Source: Bacillota bacterium (lineage in GTDB: Bacteria > Bacillota > Limnochordia > DTU080 > JAAYLA01). From it: a stretch of 35,485 nucleotides of DNA. The notes under the pieces were generated by a model that saw only the letters and a program-made list of their open reading frames with translations, was not told the DNA's origin and made no database searches. The stretch is taken from assembly GCA_012522135.1 (NCBI GenBank), contig JAAYLA010000192.1:1-35485 (forward strand), given 5' to 3'. The position numbers and the translations under genes are program-made. Positions 1-8,860 of the stretch are shown in pieces. Position 1 is the stretch's first letter; the number at the start of each line of letters is the position of its first letter.

Positions 1-25
1 AATTCAAGGAAGGTGATCCAAGAAC

Positions 26-1336
26 ATGAGTGGCCGTGGAAGATCGCTCGCTTCGCCCGGCGGAAAAGGCCGCGGCAAGATGCTCCTGGCCGCGGTGCTG
101 ACGCTCGCGCTGCTAGTGACCGGAGCGTCGAGTGCGCTGGCCGACGCTCCGCAACCGAAGAACATTATCTACATGATCGGCGACGGCATGGGCCACGTGC
201 AGCTGGAGGTCGCACGGCTCGTGAAAGGCGGCCCCCTGGCCATGGACCTCTTTCCCGTCCAGCACAAGGCAGCGAACGCGTCCTTGGACAATGCGGTCAC
301 CGACTCGGCCGCTGCCGGCACTGCTCACGCGACGGGTTACCGGACGAACAACGGCATGGTGGCGATGCTGCCTGACGGCCGGGAGCTCACGAGCGCTCTG
401 CGCATCGCCCAGGCGGCGGGCAAAGCCACGGGGGTCGTCGTTACGGACATCGTTTACGGTGCCACACCCGGCTCGTACCTTGCTACCGTCAATAACCGCA
501 GCGAGCAAAATGCCATTTTGGAACAGGCGCTCTTCCGCACGCAACCGGACGTGCTGCTCGGCGGGGGGCTGTCCGTCTTCAACGCGATCGGCGGTGCCGA
601 CCGGCTGGCTGAAACCCCGTACGATTTCGTGACCACCCGCGACGCGCTCTTGGCATGGGAACCGATTTCAGGCAGGAAGCTGCTCGGCCTGTTCGCCTCG
701 AGCACGATGTCGTACGAACTGGACCGTCCGGCAAATGAGCCGCACATCGTCGAGATGGTGCATGCCGCCCTCGAGTTTCTCTCCCAAAGCGACGCGGGCT
801 TTTTCCTGATGGTCGAAGGCTCGCGCATCGACCACGCCGGCCATGCGAACGACCTTCTCCGCGGCATACACGAAACGCTCGCATTCGACCAGGCGGTCGA
901 GCTTGTTCTGAACTTCGCCGAAGAGCGCGGCGACACCCTGGTCGTGGTGACGGCCGACCACGAGACGGGCGGACTTACTGCGCCGACCAAGAAGCCTTCG
1001 CCCGTCGTAATGGACCGGGGCGTTTCGACCGTGGCGAGTGAGATCCGCGCGGCGCTGAATCAGAATCCCGACGCAAACATCGTCGAGCTTTTCGCCCGCT
1101 ACGCCGGCATCGATGATCTGACGTCCCGGGTGCAGGCGGGAAACCTCGACGAACTCATCCGTTCGGTCCTTTCCGACCGGGCCTTTACGTACACCACGAC
1201 GAACCACACGGCGGCGCCGGTGCCGGTTCTCGCCTTCGGCCCTGGAGCGGAACTCTTTGCGGAGGTCGAGCACATCGCCGACATGGGCCGCCTGACGATT
1301 GAGCTATTGGGCGGCTCGGCAGGAGGTGACCGGTAA
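26..1336 (+). CDS. Secreted alkaline phosphatase (PhoA family)
   Basis: This is predicted to hydrolyse phosphate monoesters outside the cytoplasm. The 436-residue product opens with a basic segment and a hydrophobic signal peptide, with likely cleavage after SSALA near residue 39. Family motifs are clear: GDGMG at 52-56 (metal Asp53), TDSAA with nucleophile Ser94, EGSRIDHAGH at 264-273 (metal Glu264, Asp269, His273), TADHETGG at 309-316 (Asp311, His312) and the late metal ligand His394. The segment equal to the DATP or HATP motif of relatives reads YGATP (145-149), so the Asp or His at the third metal site is Gly146. ATG at 26 is preceded by a strong AAGGAAGGTGATC ribosome site. The stop overlaps the next start (TAATG), so the two genes are probably co-translated. 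Family assignment is firm; substrate range is unknown. Confidence 0.95.
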   Translation: MSGRGRSLASPGGKGRGKMLLAAVLTLALLVTGASSALADAPQPKNIIYMIGDGMGHVQLEVARLVKGGPLAMDLFPVQHKAANASLDNAVTDSAAAGTAHATGYRTNNGMVAMLPDGRELTSALRIAQAAGKATGVVVTDIVYGATPGSYLATVNNRSEQNAILEQALFRTQPDVLLGGGLSVFNAIGGADRLAETPYDFVTTRDALLAWEPISGRKLLGLFASSTMSYELDRPANEPHIVEMVHAALEFLSQSDAGFFLMVEGSRIDHAGHANDLLRGIHETLAFDQAVELVLNFAEERGDTLVVVTADHETGGLTAPTKKPSPVVMDRGVSTVASEIRAALNQNPDANIVELFARYAGIDDLTSRVQAGNLDELIRSVLSDRAFTYTTTNHTAAPVPVLAFGPGAELFAEVEHIADMGRLTIELLGGSAGGDR

Positions 1337-2610
1337 TGCGCAGGCGCCATGCGATGTACATCACGGTAGTTGCCGCTCTAGGGCTGATCCTGGGCGCTGC
1401 CGGTGCCGCGGCCCAAGGGCCCCAGCTCGAACCTTTGGCGGGCGGCGAGGGCAAGTTCCACTTCCTAACGCCCAGTCCCGCCGATGAGCCTGTAACGCTG
1501 CAGGTCCGCTTCACTTTGGAGGACACATCCGGTCTCGAGGCGCTCTGGATCGGCTTCGGAGACAGCGCGGAGGCCGCGCCGGCCCTCTTGTCGCTTGTCT
1601 GGACGGAAGACCGTTCCGGCTGGTTCCCCGTCTGGGCCGTACACCTGCAGACAGACGCCGATCTTTTCGGACCCGGCGTGGCAGCCAAGAGCGGCGCGGG
1701 CGTCCTGGCCGGTTCGAAGGTCGTGTCGCTGCATAACGCACAGCCTCGGACGGGCCACTTTTACCAGGTCGAGCTCAGCTACGATCCAGCCAACGGCGTG
1801 ATCGCGGCGGGACTGACCGATCTCACCGAAGGAGAGCGCCTTTTCGCACGCGAGGTTCCCGTCGGCCGTCCCGAAGGGCCTTTGTATCCCGCGATCGGCG
1901 CGCTAGGCGGAGAGATCACGATCCAATCGGCTGCGGCCTACGGATACAGCGTTCCCCTGGGAGCCGCCTGGGACTTGATGGTGCGGGACGGCGACCGCTA
2001 CACCCGCCTGGCACTGTATCGCCTGACGCCCGAGATCGAAATGGCTCTGCGCTTGGTAGGCCCCGGCGAGTACGCAGGTAAATTCGTCGTACGGGTTCAA
2101 GGCCCGGCAGGCACGGTGACTTTGATGGAGCTGTCCGGCGCGGCCCGAGGGGAAGAGCTGCTCGTTCCGTTCAAAGCGACGGATCTGCCCTTGGGCCCGC
2201 TCACACTAGAAGTCGCGTACATCGACGAGGCGGGCACGGTGTGGGTCTTGGGCGGACGCTCGCTTCTGAACGTGGCCGCCACGTTGGAAGTCCGCTTCGA
2301 CGAGATGAAGGTGGAGGGCGGCGACGTGACGGGCGTGCTCGTCGTGGCCAGCAGTGACCACCGGGTCGAGAACCTGCCTGTACAGCTCTCGGCCCACGTG
2401 GCGGAAGTTGGAAAGGACGCTGCCGCGGTTCCCGTACTCTCTACGACGCTGGCATCCGTCGACAAGGCACCCGTGCGGCTTCCGTTCACGGTTCCGCTGC
2501 CCGCCGCGGGCAATCTGTTCAGCCTGAGCCTCGACGTGGAGTTCGGCGTGCCCGTCGGCGTCGTGTCGTCCCAAAGCCAGTTCCACGTCTTGCGCATCGT
2601 GGGCGACTGA
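1336..2610 (+). CDS. Secreted protein of unknown function, coupled to alkaline phosphatase
   Basis: I do not recognise a family. The 424-residue protein has an N-terminal signal peptide (hydrophobic core about residues 8-24, likely cleavage after GAAAA near 26). After that it looks beta-rich and free of transmembrane segments, with many alternating hydrophobic strands, as in secreted immunoglobulin-like or lectin-like modules. No cysteine-rich or catalytic motif stands out. The start overlaps the phosphatase stop codon by one base, and AGGAGGTGACC (1321-1331) inside the end of the phosphatase gene is its ribosome site. A second in-frame ATG at 1354 would also leave a good signal peptide. Translational coupling suggests a shared extracytoplasmic role, perhaps a phosphatase partner or surface anchor; that is inference only. 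Confidence 0.8.
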   Translation: MRRRHAMYITVVAALGLILGAAGAAAQGPQLEPLAGGEGKFHFLTPSPADEPVTLQVRFTLEDTSGLEALWIGFGDSAEAAPALLSLVWTEDRSGWFPVWAVHLQTDADLFGPGVAAKSGAGVLAGSKVVSLHNAQPRTGHFYQVELSYDPANGVIAAGLTDLTEGERLFAREVPVGRPEGPLYPAIGALGGEITIQSAAAYGYSVPLGAAWDLMVRDGDRYTRLALYRLTPEIEMALRLVGPGEYAGKFVVRVQGPAGTVTLMELSGAARGEELLVPFKATDLPLGPLTLEVAYIDEAGTVWVLGGRSLLNVAATLEVRFDEMKVEGGDVTGVLVVASSDHRVENLPVQLSAHVAEVGKDAAAVPVLSTTLASVDKAPVRLPFTVPLPAAGNLFSLSLDVEFGVPVGVVSSQSQFHVLRIVGD

Positions 2611-2636
2611 TCGCTTCATCGAACGGCACGCGACCT

Positions 2637-2674
2637 GCAGGCTGCAGTCCCCGGCAGGGCGCACTGCAGCCTGC
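2637..2674 (+). terminator. Hairpin after the phosphatase operon
   Basis: A perfect 12-bp inverted repeat, GCAGGCTGCAGT at 2637-2648 and ACTGCAGCCTGC at 2663-2674, encloses a 14-nt loop. It lies 26 nt after the stop codon. Only a weak T-rich stretch (CATTTCTT) follows, so it may be an inefficient intrinsic terminator or a 3'-end stabilising structure. Confidence 0.55.
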
Positions 2675-2728
2675 GCATTTCTTCGAAACCCCAGCTACAA
2701 TCCTGTGCCAAAAAAGAGGGACTTCTTC

Positions 2729-2757
2729 TTGTGAGTCGAATAGGAACCTGCTAAGCT
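2729..2757 (+). promoter_or_regulatory. Weak sigma-A-like promoter candidate before the ABC operon
   Basis: TTGTGA (2729-2734) and TAAGCT (2752-2757) are separated by 17 nt. The hexamers match consensus only partly (4/6 and 3/6). The 260-nt gap between the upstream gene and the ABC operon needs a promoter, and this is the best-spaced pair I found in it. Confidence 0.25.
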
Positions 2758-2871
2758 AAGTTAGAACGTGCTGCAACGCGAACGTACGAACCGCCGCAAA
2801 CGAGGTAGCATAGCGAGCGACTGTGACAGGGGCCGTAATCGTAGGCCCCGCATCCACTTGGGGGAGAATCC

Positions 2872-5136
2872 ATGCATACGACGGAGCCTATCCCGGCGCA
2901 GGTCGAATCGCTCCTCAACGCACACGGCGTCCAGCTTCCCTCTTTACACCTCCTACTGGCAACCGACATGACTTTGACCGGCCACTACTCGGAATCGTGG
3001 CTCGGCGTGGACGACAAGTACGTCTATATGATCTCGCCGAGTCCGAGCTACGAGCAGAACGGCCGTTCGGCAGGTCCGGGAGCGTCTTTGCGCTTCGAGA
3101 CCTACCCGTTGGCGGATATCGAAGAGGTGCGGTCCGTCAACATGATGGGCAACGGCATGCTGGTCCTGCGCACGAAGCAGACCGAGTTCGTCCTGTGCCG
3201 CTACTCGAACACCCGGGCAAAGCAGTTGGGCCAGTTCGCCAAGATCGTGAACAAGCTGGCCAAGGGCGAAGCGCTCGAGGCGGAGGACTTTGAAGATCCG
3301 CGCGCGGAAGTGGCGTGCCCCAAGTGCGGCCAGCTTTATCCCGACCAAAACCGCAAGGTGTGTCCGAAGTGCGTCGACCGGCGCAGCGTCTTCCTGCGGG
3401 TACTCTCCTTCGTGCCGCGGTACAAGACGCAAATCGCGCTGATCCTCTTTTTCATGCTGGCCGGCGTCGCCCTCAACGCGCTGAACCCGTATATCCAGGG
3501 CGTCATCCTATTTGACGAGGTGCTGGCAGAGGACGGAAAATACCACGGACGCCTGGTGGAGATGGTCTTCGTCATCGCCGGGCTGCAGCTCGTCTCGCTC
3601 CTCACCAGCATTATGCACGCCCGCATCAACGCCCAGATGACGGCGGAAGTGGTGCGCGACTTGAAGGTGGAAGTCTACGCGGCCATGCAGCGCCTGTCCT
3701 TGGGCTTTTTCACGAAACGACAGACGGGCAGCCTGATGACGCGGGTCAACGACGATGCGATGAACCTGCAGTATTTCTTCCATGACGGCCTGCCCTTCTT
3801 CATCGTCAACTGCCTGCAGATCATCGCCATCGTCACGGTCATGCTGAGGCTGAACTGGCAGCTTGCCCTCGTCTTGCTTGTGCCGGCGCCCGCCATCGTA
3901 TGGTTCGTGGCCAAGGTCTATCCCAAGTTGTGGAAGATCTTCACGAGGCGCCACATGAAGAACCGGGCCTTGAACGCGGTGCTCAACGACACGCTGACGG
4001 GCTTTCGGGTCGTGAAGGCGTTCGGGCGCGAGGACGCGGAGATCGACCGGTTCGAAGTGCGGAACCTGGACGTCTACGATGTGTCGCTGGCGGAAGGCCG
4101 TATGAAGGCGATACTTTTCCCCACCATGTCGATGCTCATGAGCTTGGGCGGGTTCGTCGTCTGGGCGTTGGGCGGGGCGCAGGTGTTGACGGGTGCGCTT
4201 ACCTTCGGCACCTTGATGACGTTTATCAATTACCTGGGGATGCTCTACGGTCCCCTGGAATTCATGACCCATATCGTCGACTGGTGGACCCACTGTATGA
4301 ATGCGGCCCAGCGCATCTTTGAGCTGTTGGACGCGCAGTCCGACGTGCCCGAAGCGGCCAATCCCGTGCGGCTGCCTGCAATCCGCGGCGAGGTGGAGAT
4401 CGACAACGTCACCTTCGAGTACGAGCCGAACAAACCCGTCCTGCGCGACATCAACCTCCACATCAAGCCGGGCGAGATGATCGGCTTGGTTGGCCATTCG
4501 GGAGCGGGCAAGTCGACCATCACAAACCTGATCAGCCGGCTGTACGACGTCACGGAAGGCGCGATCCGCATCGACGGCGTCGACGTGCGCGACGCGTCCG
4601 TCGCCGACCTGCGGCGCCAGATCGGCATGGTGCTCCAAGAGCCCTATCTTTTCCAGGGCAGCATCGCCGAGAACATCGCCTACGCCAAGCCCGACGCGAC
4701 GCCGGAGGAGATCATCCTGGCCGCGATGATGGCCAACGCCCACTACTTCATCGTGAATCTGCCCGACGGCTACGATACGGTGATCGGCCGGCGCGGGCAC
4801 AACTTGTCGGGCGGCGAGCGGCAGCGCATCTCGATTGCCCGGGCCCTTTTGCACAACCCGCGCATTTTGATCCTGGACGAAGCGACGGCCTCGGTCGACA
4901 CCGAGACGGAACGCAACATCCAGGAAGCTTTGGAGCGGCTGTTCGAGGGCAGGACCACCATCGCCATCGCGCACAGGCTCTCGACGTTGCGTGACGCCGA
5001 CCGCCTGGTGGTGATCGAAAAAGGGCAGATCGTCGAAGTGGGAACCCACGCCGAGCTCGTGAAGAAACGGGGCGTCTACTACAACCTACTGCAAAAGCAG
5101 CGTGAAGCGTTGAAGATCGGGGTGAAAATCGCGTGA
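2872..5136 (+). CDS. ABC half-exporter 1 with PH-like domain and zinc ribbon
   Basis: This fused permease-ATPase half-transporter (754 residues) probably pairs with the one at 5673 to form a heterodimeric exporter. Order of parts: a soluble beta-rich N-terminal segment (about 20-140) that ends in an amphipathic helix and resembles a bacterial PH-like domain; a zinc ribbon with CxxC pairs at Cys149/152 and Cys164/167; an ABC-type six-helix membrane domain (about 185-460); and a C-terminal ATPase. The ATPase has Walker A GHSGAGKS (541-548), signature LSGGERQ (645-651), Walker B ILILDE with Asp669 and Glu670, and H-loop His701, so it looks catalytically complete. ATG at 2872 follows GGGGGAG. The stop overlaps the DUF1854 gene. 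NCBI calls relatives in such loci cyanophycin metabolism-associated ABC transporters, but no cyanophycin gene lies in this window, so the substrate is open. Confidence 0.92.
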   Translation: MHTTEPIPAQVESLLNAHGVQLPSLHLLLATDMTLTGHYSESWLGVDDKYVYMISPSPSYEQNGRSAGPGASLRFETYPLADIEEVRSVNMMGNGMLVLRTKQTEFVLCRYSNTRAKQLGQFAKIVNKLAKGEALEAEDFEDPRAEVACPKCGQLYPDQNRKVCPKCVDRRSVFLRVLSFVPRYKTQIALILFFMLAGVALNALNPYIQGVILFDEVLAEDGKYHGRLVEMVFVIAGLQLVSLLTSIMHARINAQMTAEVVRDLKVEVYAAMQRLSLGFFTKRQTGSLMTRVNDDAMNLQYFFHDGLPFFIVNCLQIIAIVTVMLRLNWQLALVLLVPAPAIVWFVAKVYPKLWKIFTRRHMKNRALNAVLNDTLTGFRVVKAFGREDAEIDRFEVRNLDVYDVSLAEGRMKAILFPTMSMLMSLGGFVVWALGGAQVLTGALTFGTLMTFINYLGMLYGPLEFMTHIVDWWTHCMNAAQRIFELLDAQSDVPEAANPVRLPAIRGEVEIDNVTFEYEPNKPVLRDINLHIKPGEMIGLVGHSGAGKSTITNLISRLYDVTEGAIRIDGVDVRDASVADLRRQIGMVLQEPYLFQGSIAENIAYAKPDATPEEIILAAMMANAHYFIVNLPDGYDTVIGRRGHNLSGGERQRISIARALLHNPRILILDEATASVDTETERNIQEALERLFEGRTTIAIAHRLSTLRDADRLVVIEKGQIVEVGTHAELVKKRGVYYNLLQKQREALKIGVKIA

Positions 5137-5651
5137 GCGAACAAAAAGGTCTCGAGGCATACGCAGAAATACGCTTCCTCGCGCCCGAAGAATGCCGCTT
5201 TGAGGAAAGTCCCGGCGGCCTTCTCGTCCTGCACGTCGACGGCGAGCGGTACGAGAGCGTCGCCGTTCACCGCGCTTTTCCCTTCACCTACGGCGACGAT
5301 TACCTGTCGGTGCGCGACAAAGAGGGCAACGAGATCGGCATGATCAAGACCCTCAAAGTGTTTGACGAGCAGACGCAAACGCTCATCCGCAAGGAGCTCG
5401 AACGGCGGTATTTCGTCCCGACCATCACGCGCATCGACCGCATAAAGGAAGAGTTCGGTTACGGCTACTGGGAAGTGCAAACCGACAGGGGACCGCGGCG
5501 CCTGACTATCCGCGGCGTTCATGAAAGCGTCATCCCTATCGGCGAGGAGCGGGTTCTCATCATAGACGTCGACGGCAACCGCTACGAGATTCCTCGCCTG
5601 TCGGACTTGGACCCCAAGAGCTACAAACTGATCGACCAATATTTGGTGTAA
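5133..5651 (+). CDS. DUF1854 protein between two ABC half-exporters
   Basis: This small soluble protein (172 residues) matches the DUF1854 family, which is known from genes beside ABC exporters of this type. It has no signal peptide or membrane segment. The charged, strand-rich N-terminal half is followed by a conserved-looking block: a region ending RRYFVPTITRIDRIKEEFGY (about 90-110), then the pattern YWEVQTDRGPRRLTIRG. GTG at 5133 overlaps the stop of the first ABC gene (GTGA), and the second ABC gene starts 21 nt downstream, so all three are one operon. An accessory or regulatory role on the cytoplasmic side of the exporter is inferred from context; no biochemical activity is assigned. 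Confidence 0.88.
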   Translation: MSEQKGLEAYAEIRFLAPEECRFEESPGGLLVLHVDGERYESVAVHRAFPFTYGDDYLSVRDKEGNEIGMIKTLKVFDEQTQTLIRKELERRYFVPTITRIDRIKEEFGYGYWEVQTDRGPRRLTIRGVHESVIPIGEERVLIIDVDGNRYEIPRLSDLDPKSYKLIDQYLV

Positions 5652-5672
5652 CGCGGGAAAAGGAGAGAGCTC

Positions 5673-7847
5673 ATGGCTACCGAGATACGGCTTCAGGACG
5701 CGCCCGGTGAGAAGGCGCCGCTTTTCGTCCTGCCGGCCGACATCGATCACGAAGGTCGTTTTATAGAAAGCGAGCTCCACGTATTCCCGGAGGAACTGCG
5801 CGTGGTCACGTCAGGCGTGATCGAGCGCTCCATTCCGCTCGCGCGGGTCACGGAACTGCGGGCCGAAGGGCTGGTGGGCAACGGCAGCCTGGTCGCAGTC
5901 GTAGACGGCGAGGAGCAACTGGTCGTCCGCTACACCAACGACCACCTGGCCCGGTACAGCGAGATGGCGCGTCAGGTCAACCGGATGCTCAAAGGCGAAC
6001 CGTACTCGACCATCCTAACGGCGGACGAGCGGATTTGCCCCAAGTGCGGCCGGTACCTGCCCGGGGGCTCGACTGTGTGCCCGCGCTGCGTGGACAAAAC
6101 CGCGGTATTAAAGAGGATGTGGCAGGTGACCAAGCCGCACGTGCAATGGCTCATTCTCGGTACCGGGATTTTCTGGGTAATCGCCCTATTGCGCCTGGCG
6201 GGTCCCCAGATCAACCGCATGCTCGTCAACACGGTGCTGCAAAGCGGCACGGGCACCATGGGCCAGCTGCTGTTTTACGTGGGACTCATGGTCGCGGTGG
6301 CCGTTGCAACGAACTTGATGCACGTGGCGCAAGCACGGGTAATGACGAATTTGAGCAGCCGCCTGTCCCGAGATCTGCGCAGCCTCGTTTACGCTAAGAT
6401 CCAAGAGCTGACCTTGACCTACATCTCGCGCAGAAAAACCGGCGACCTGATGAACCGGGTGCGCCGCGACACGAACACGATTCAGCGCTTCATCCAAGGC
6501 CAGGCCGCGGCCGGCATCAACGAAGGGCTCTTGCTGATCGGGATCTGCGTCATCATCTTTGCCTACGACTGGAAGCTGGCTGCGCTCGTGATCTTGCCGG
6601 CACCTTTCGTGGTGGCGATTGCTGGAGCCATCCGCAAGCGCATCCGCATTATGTATCACCAGCAGTGGCGTGCTGGAGACCAGGCCGACTCGCTCCTGCA
6701 GGACGTGCTGAGCGGCGTGCGGGTCGTGAAGGCGTTCGGACAGGAGGAGCGTGAGGTCCGGCGATTCGTGCGCTACAGTCACAAGCTGGCCGAGATCACC
6801 GCGCGCAACGAGAAAACGTGGAACACCCTGTTTCCCTCGCTGCGCTACATCATGGGGGTCGGCAGCTTCATCGTACTGCTCTACGGCGGACAGAGGGTCT
6901 TGGGCAAGCAGATGGACATCGGCGAGCTGGTGCAGTTTAGCCAGTACGCGGGCATGCTCTATGGGCCGTTGCAGTTCGTCAGCTTCTTCCCGCGCTGGTT
7001 TACCGAAGCGATGACCGCAGCGGAACGCATATTTGAAGTGATCGACGCCGAGCCCGACGTACAGGAAAGTCCCCGGGCGCTAGAGCACACGATCGAAGGC
7101 CGCATTGAGTTTCAAAATGTCACGTTCGGCTACGAGAAGCACGAGCCGGTGTTGGAAGACATCAATCTCGTGATCGAACCGGGCGAGATGGTGGGACTCG
7201 TGGGCCACTCGGGCGCGGGCAAGTCGACGATGATCAACCTGGTGTGCCGCTTCTACGACGTCGACGAAGGGCGCATCTTGATCGACGGCATCGACATTCG
7301 GGACATTGCCCAACACTCCCTGCGGTCCCAGATCGGCGTCGTGCTGCAAGAGACGTTCCTGTTCTCGGGGACGATCTATGAAAACATCGCCTACGCGAAG
7401 GACGACGCCACGCCCGAAGAGGTGATCCGGGCCGCGAAGATCGCCAACGCGCACGACTTCATCATGCGTTTTCCGGACGGTTACGACACCCGGGTAGGCG
7501 AACGGGGCCAAAGACTTTCCGGCGGGGAGCGACAGCGCATCGCCATCGCCCGGGCCATATTGCACGATCCGAAGATCTTAATCCTGGACGAAGCGACCGC
7601 GTCCGTCGACACCGAAACGGAGTACCAGATTCAAGAGGCACTGGCACGGCTTGTGAAAAACCGGACCACCATCGCTATCGCCCACCGGCTCTCGACCCTG
7701 CGCAACGCCGACCGCCTGGTCGTGCTGGATAAGGGTCGCATCGCCGAGGTGGGCACCCACGACGAGCTGATGCGGGCAAAGGGCATCTACTACCGGCTCG
7801 TCCAGGCGCAGAGACAGATGTGGCGGGTGCGCGCCGTGGAAGGCTGA
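5673..7847 (+). CDS. ABC half-exporter 2 with PH-like domain and zinc ribbon
   Basis: This is the second fused permease-ATPase (724 residues), a paralogue of the one at 2872 with the same unusual layout. A soluble PH-like N-terminal segment (about 15-110) is followed by a zinc ribbon (Cys122/125 and Cys136/139), the ABC exporter membrane domain (about 155-425) and the ATPase. ATPase motifs are complete: Walker A GHSGAGKS (511-518), signature LSGGERQ (615-621), Walker B Asp639-Glu640 and H-loop His671. Because both partners keep a Walker B glutamate, both sites may hydrolyse ATP, unlike many heterodimeric exporters with one degenerate site. The start follows AAGGAGAG at good spacing. It ends 49 nt before the convergent Sir2 gene, with no clear terminator between. 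Confidence 0.92.
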   Translation: MATEIRLQDAPGEKAPLFVLPADIDHEGRFIESELHVFPEELRVVTSGVIERSIPLARVTELRAEGLVGNGSLVAVVDGEEQLVVRYTNDHLARYSEMARQVNRMLKGEPYSTILTADERICPKCGRYLPGGSTVCPRCVDKTAVLKRMWQVTKPHVQWLILGTGIFWVIALLRLAGPQINRMLVNTVLQSGTGTMGQLLFYVGLMVAVAVATNLMHVAQARVMTNLSSRLSRDLRSLVYAKIQELTLTYISRRKTGDLMNRVRRDTNTIQRFIQGQAAAGINEGLLLIGICVIIFAYDWKLAALVILPAPFVVAIAGAIRKRIRIMYHQQWRAGDQADSLLQDVLSGVRVVKAFGQEEREVRRFVRYSHKLAEITARNEKTWNTLFPSLRYIMGVGSFIVLLYGGQRVLGKQMDIGELVQFSQYAGMLYGPLQFVSFFPRWFTEAMTAAERIFEVIDAEPDVQESPRALEHTIEGRIEFQNVTFGYEKHEPVLEDINLVIEPGEMVGLVGHSGAGKSTMINLVCRFYDVDEGRILIDGIDIRDIAQHSLRSQIGVVLQETFLFSGTIYENIAYAKDDATPEEVIRAAKIANAHDFIMRFPDGYDTRVGERGQRLSGGERQRIAIARAILHDPKILILDEATASVDTETEYQIQEALARLVKNRTTIAIAHRLSTLRNADRLVVLDKGRIAEVGTHDELMRAKGIYYRLVQAQRQMWRVRAVEG

Positions 7848-7896
7848 CCGGAGACGGCGCGGCCTTGCCTCCGGGCGGCCGGACCCGTGCCAGGGC

Positions 7897-8712
7897 TCAG
7901 GCGCCGGTCGTTCCCGTACTCCGCTCGGAGTCGAGCGGAATGCCCATTTCCTCGAGCACAGCCGTGAGCACCCGACCGGCCGGCTCGCGCACGAGCAAGG
8001 CAGCGAGCGGATCGAGGTGGGTCGGGCTCATGTTCAAGATGACGAGCTTGGCGCCGAAGGCATGGGCGTGGGCCGGCACTCCGTTCACCGGCCCGACCTC
8101 CAGGGACGAGCCGACGACCATGAAGAGATCCGCCCGTTCCGCCTCTGCGAAGGCGCGACGGATCGCTTCAGCCGGCAAGGCCTCTTCGAACAAGACGATG
8201 CTGGGCTTCAGCAAGCCCCGACAGCGCGGGCAGCGCGGGACGTCATCCAGGCTGTTCACTTCGACGTCTAAGACGCCGGCATCGTAGCGGGCTCCGCAGT
8301 CGATGCAATCGGCGTGCTCCAGGTTGCCGTGCACCTCGACGACGTCGGTACTGCCGGCTGCCTGGTGCAGTCCGTCTATATTCTGCGTGATGATGGTCCG
8401 CAGTTTGCCGGCCCGCTCCAAGGCGGCCAGCGCCCTCTGGGTCGGGCCGGGCTTTGCCTCGCGCAGTTTGGACAGCCGGTAGCGGTAGAACTGGTAAAAG
8501 TCGATTGGATGTTCCCGCATCGCGCTCAGCGAGGCGAGGCGCGTGGGGTTCCACTGCTTCCACATGCCCTGCGGGCCTCGCCAGTCGGGCAGACCCGCTT
8601 CGGTACTTGCACCGGCTCCCGTCAGCACGACCAAGTACTTGCTGTCGGCGATGAGCCGGGCGAGCTGCTTGATCGGATCGACAGTCAATGACTTGCGCCT
8701 CCATCCTTTCAT
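7897..8712 (-). CDS. NAD-dependent protein deacylase (sirtuin)
   Basis: This cytosolic Sir2-family enzyme removes acyl groups from protein lysines using NAD. Visible motifs are GAGAS (32-36) and GLPDWRG (40-46) for NAD binding, TQNIDGLH (109-116), catalytic His128 in EVHGN, four zinc cysteines (Cys136, Cys139, Cys161, Cys164), and GSSLEVGPV in the second nucleotide-binding segment. The length (271) is usual. ATG at 8712 follows AAGGAAGG. A TTG nine codons in, behind GGAGG, would give a start nearer to typical sirtuins and cannot be excluded. The gene is convergent with the ABC operon and divergent from the methyltransferase-like gene at 8861. DWRG replaces the more common DFRG. The acyl preference cannot be read from sequence. 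Confidence 0.95.
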   Translation of the reverse strand: MKGWRRKSLTVDPIKQLARLIADSKYLVVLTGAGASTEAGLPDWRGPQGMWKQWNPTRLASLSAMREHPIDFYQFYRYRLSKLREAKPGPTQRALAALERAGKLRTIITQNIDGLHQAAGSTDVVEVHGNLEHADCIDCGARYDAGVLDVEVNSLDDVPRCPRCRGLLKPSIVLFEEALPAEAIRRAFAEAERADLFMVVGSSLEVGPVNGVPAHAHAFGAKLVILNMSPTHLDPLAALLVREPAGRVLTAVLEEMGIPLDSERSTGTTGA

Positions 8713-8860
8713 AGTGTTCCTTCCTTATCCTTCCATTCTCTTCCCGGCTCCCGGCGTCCTTCCCCGCTCGCGGCGCCTGTCCCCGGCGCTACAGCGCCTA
8801 GCCAGGATCCGGAGCCAGGCGAACCGAAAAAGTGTGTAACGTAGTCGCGGAGGGAGTCTA

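Noticed and set aside
26-375. Short plus-strand frame at 13-375 and similar frames elsewhere
   Set aside because: They are out of frame with genes carrying clear motifs and have no ribosome site.
3508-5049. Long open frame (513 codons) on the minus strand
   Set aside because: It lies wholly inside the ABC exporter gene, lacks any protein motif and reflects high GC; the plus-strand frame has complete ABC motifs.
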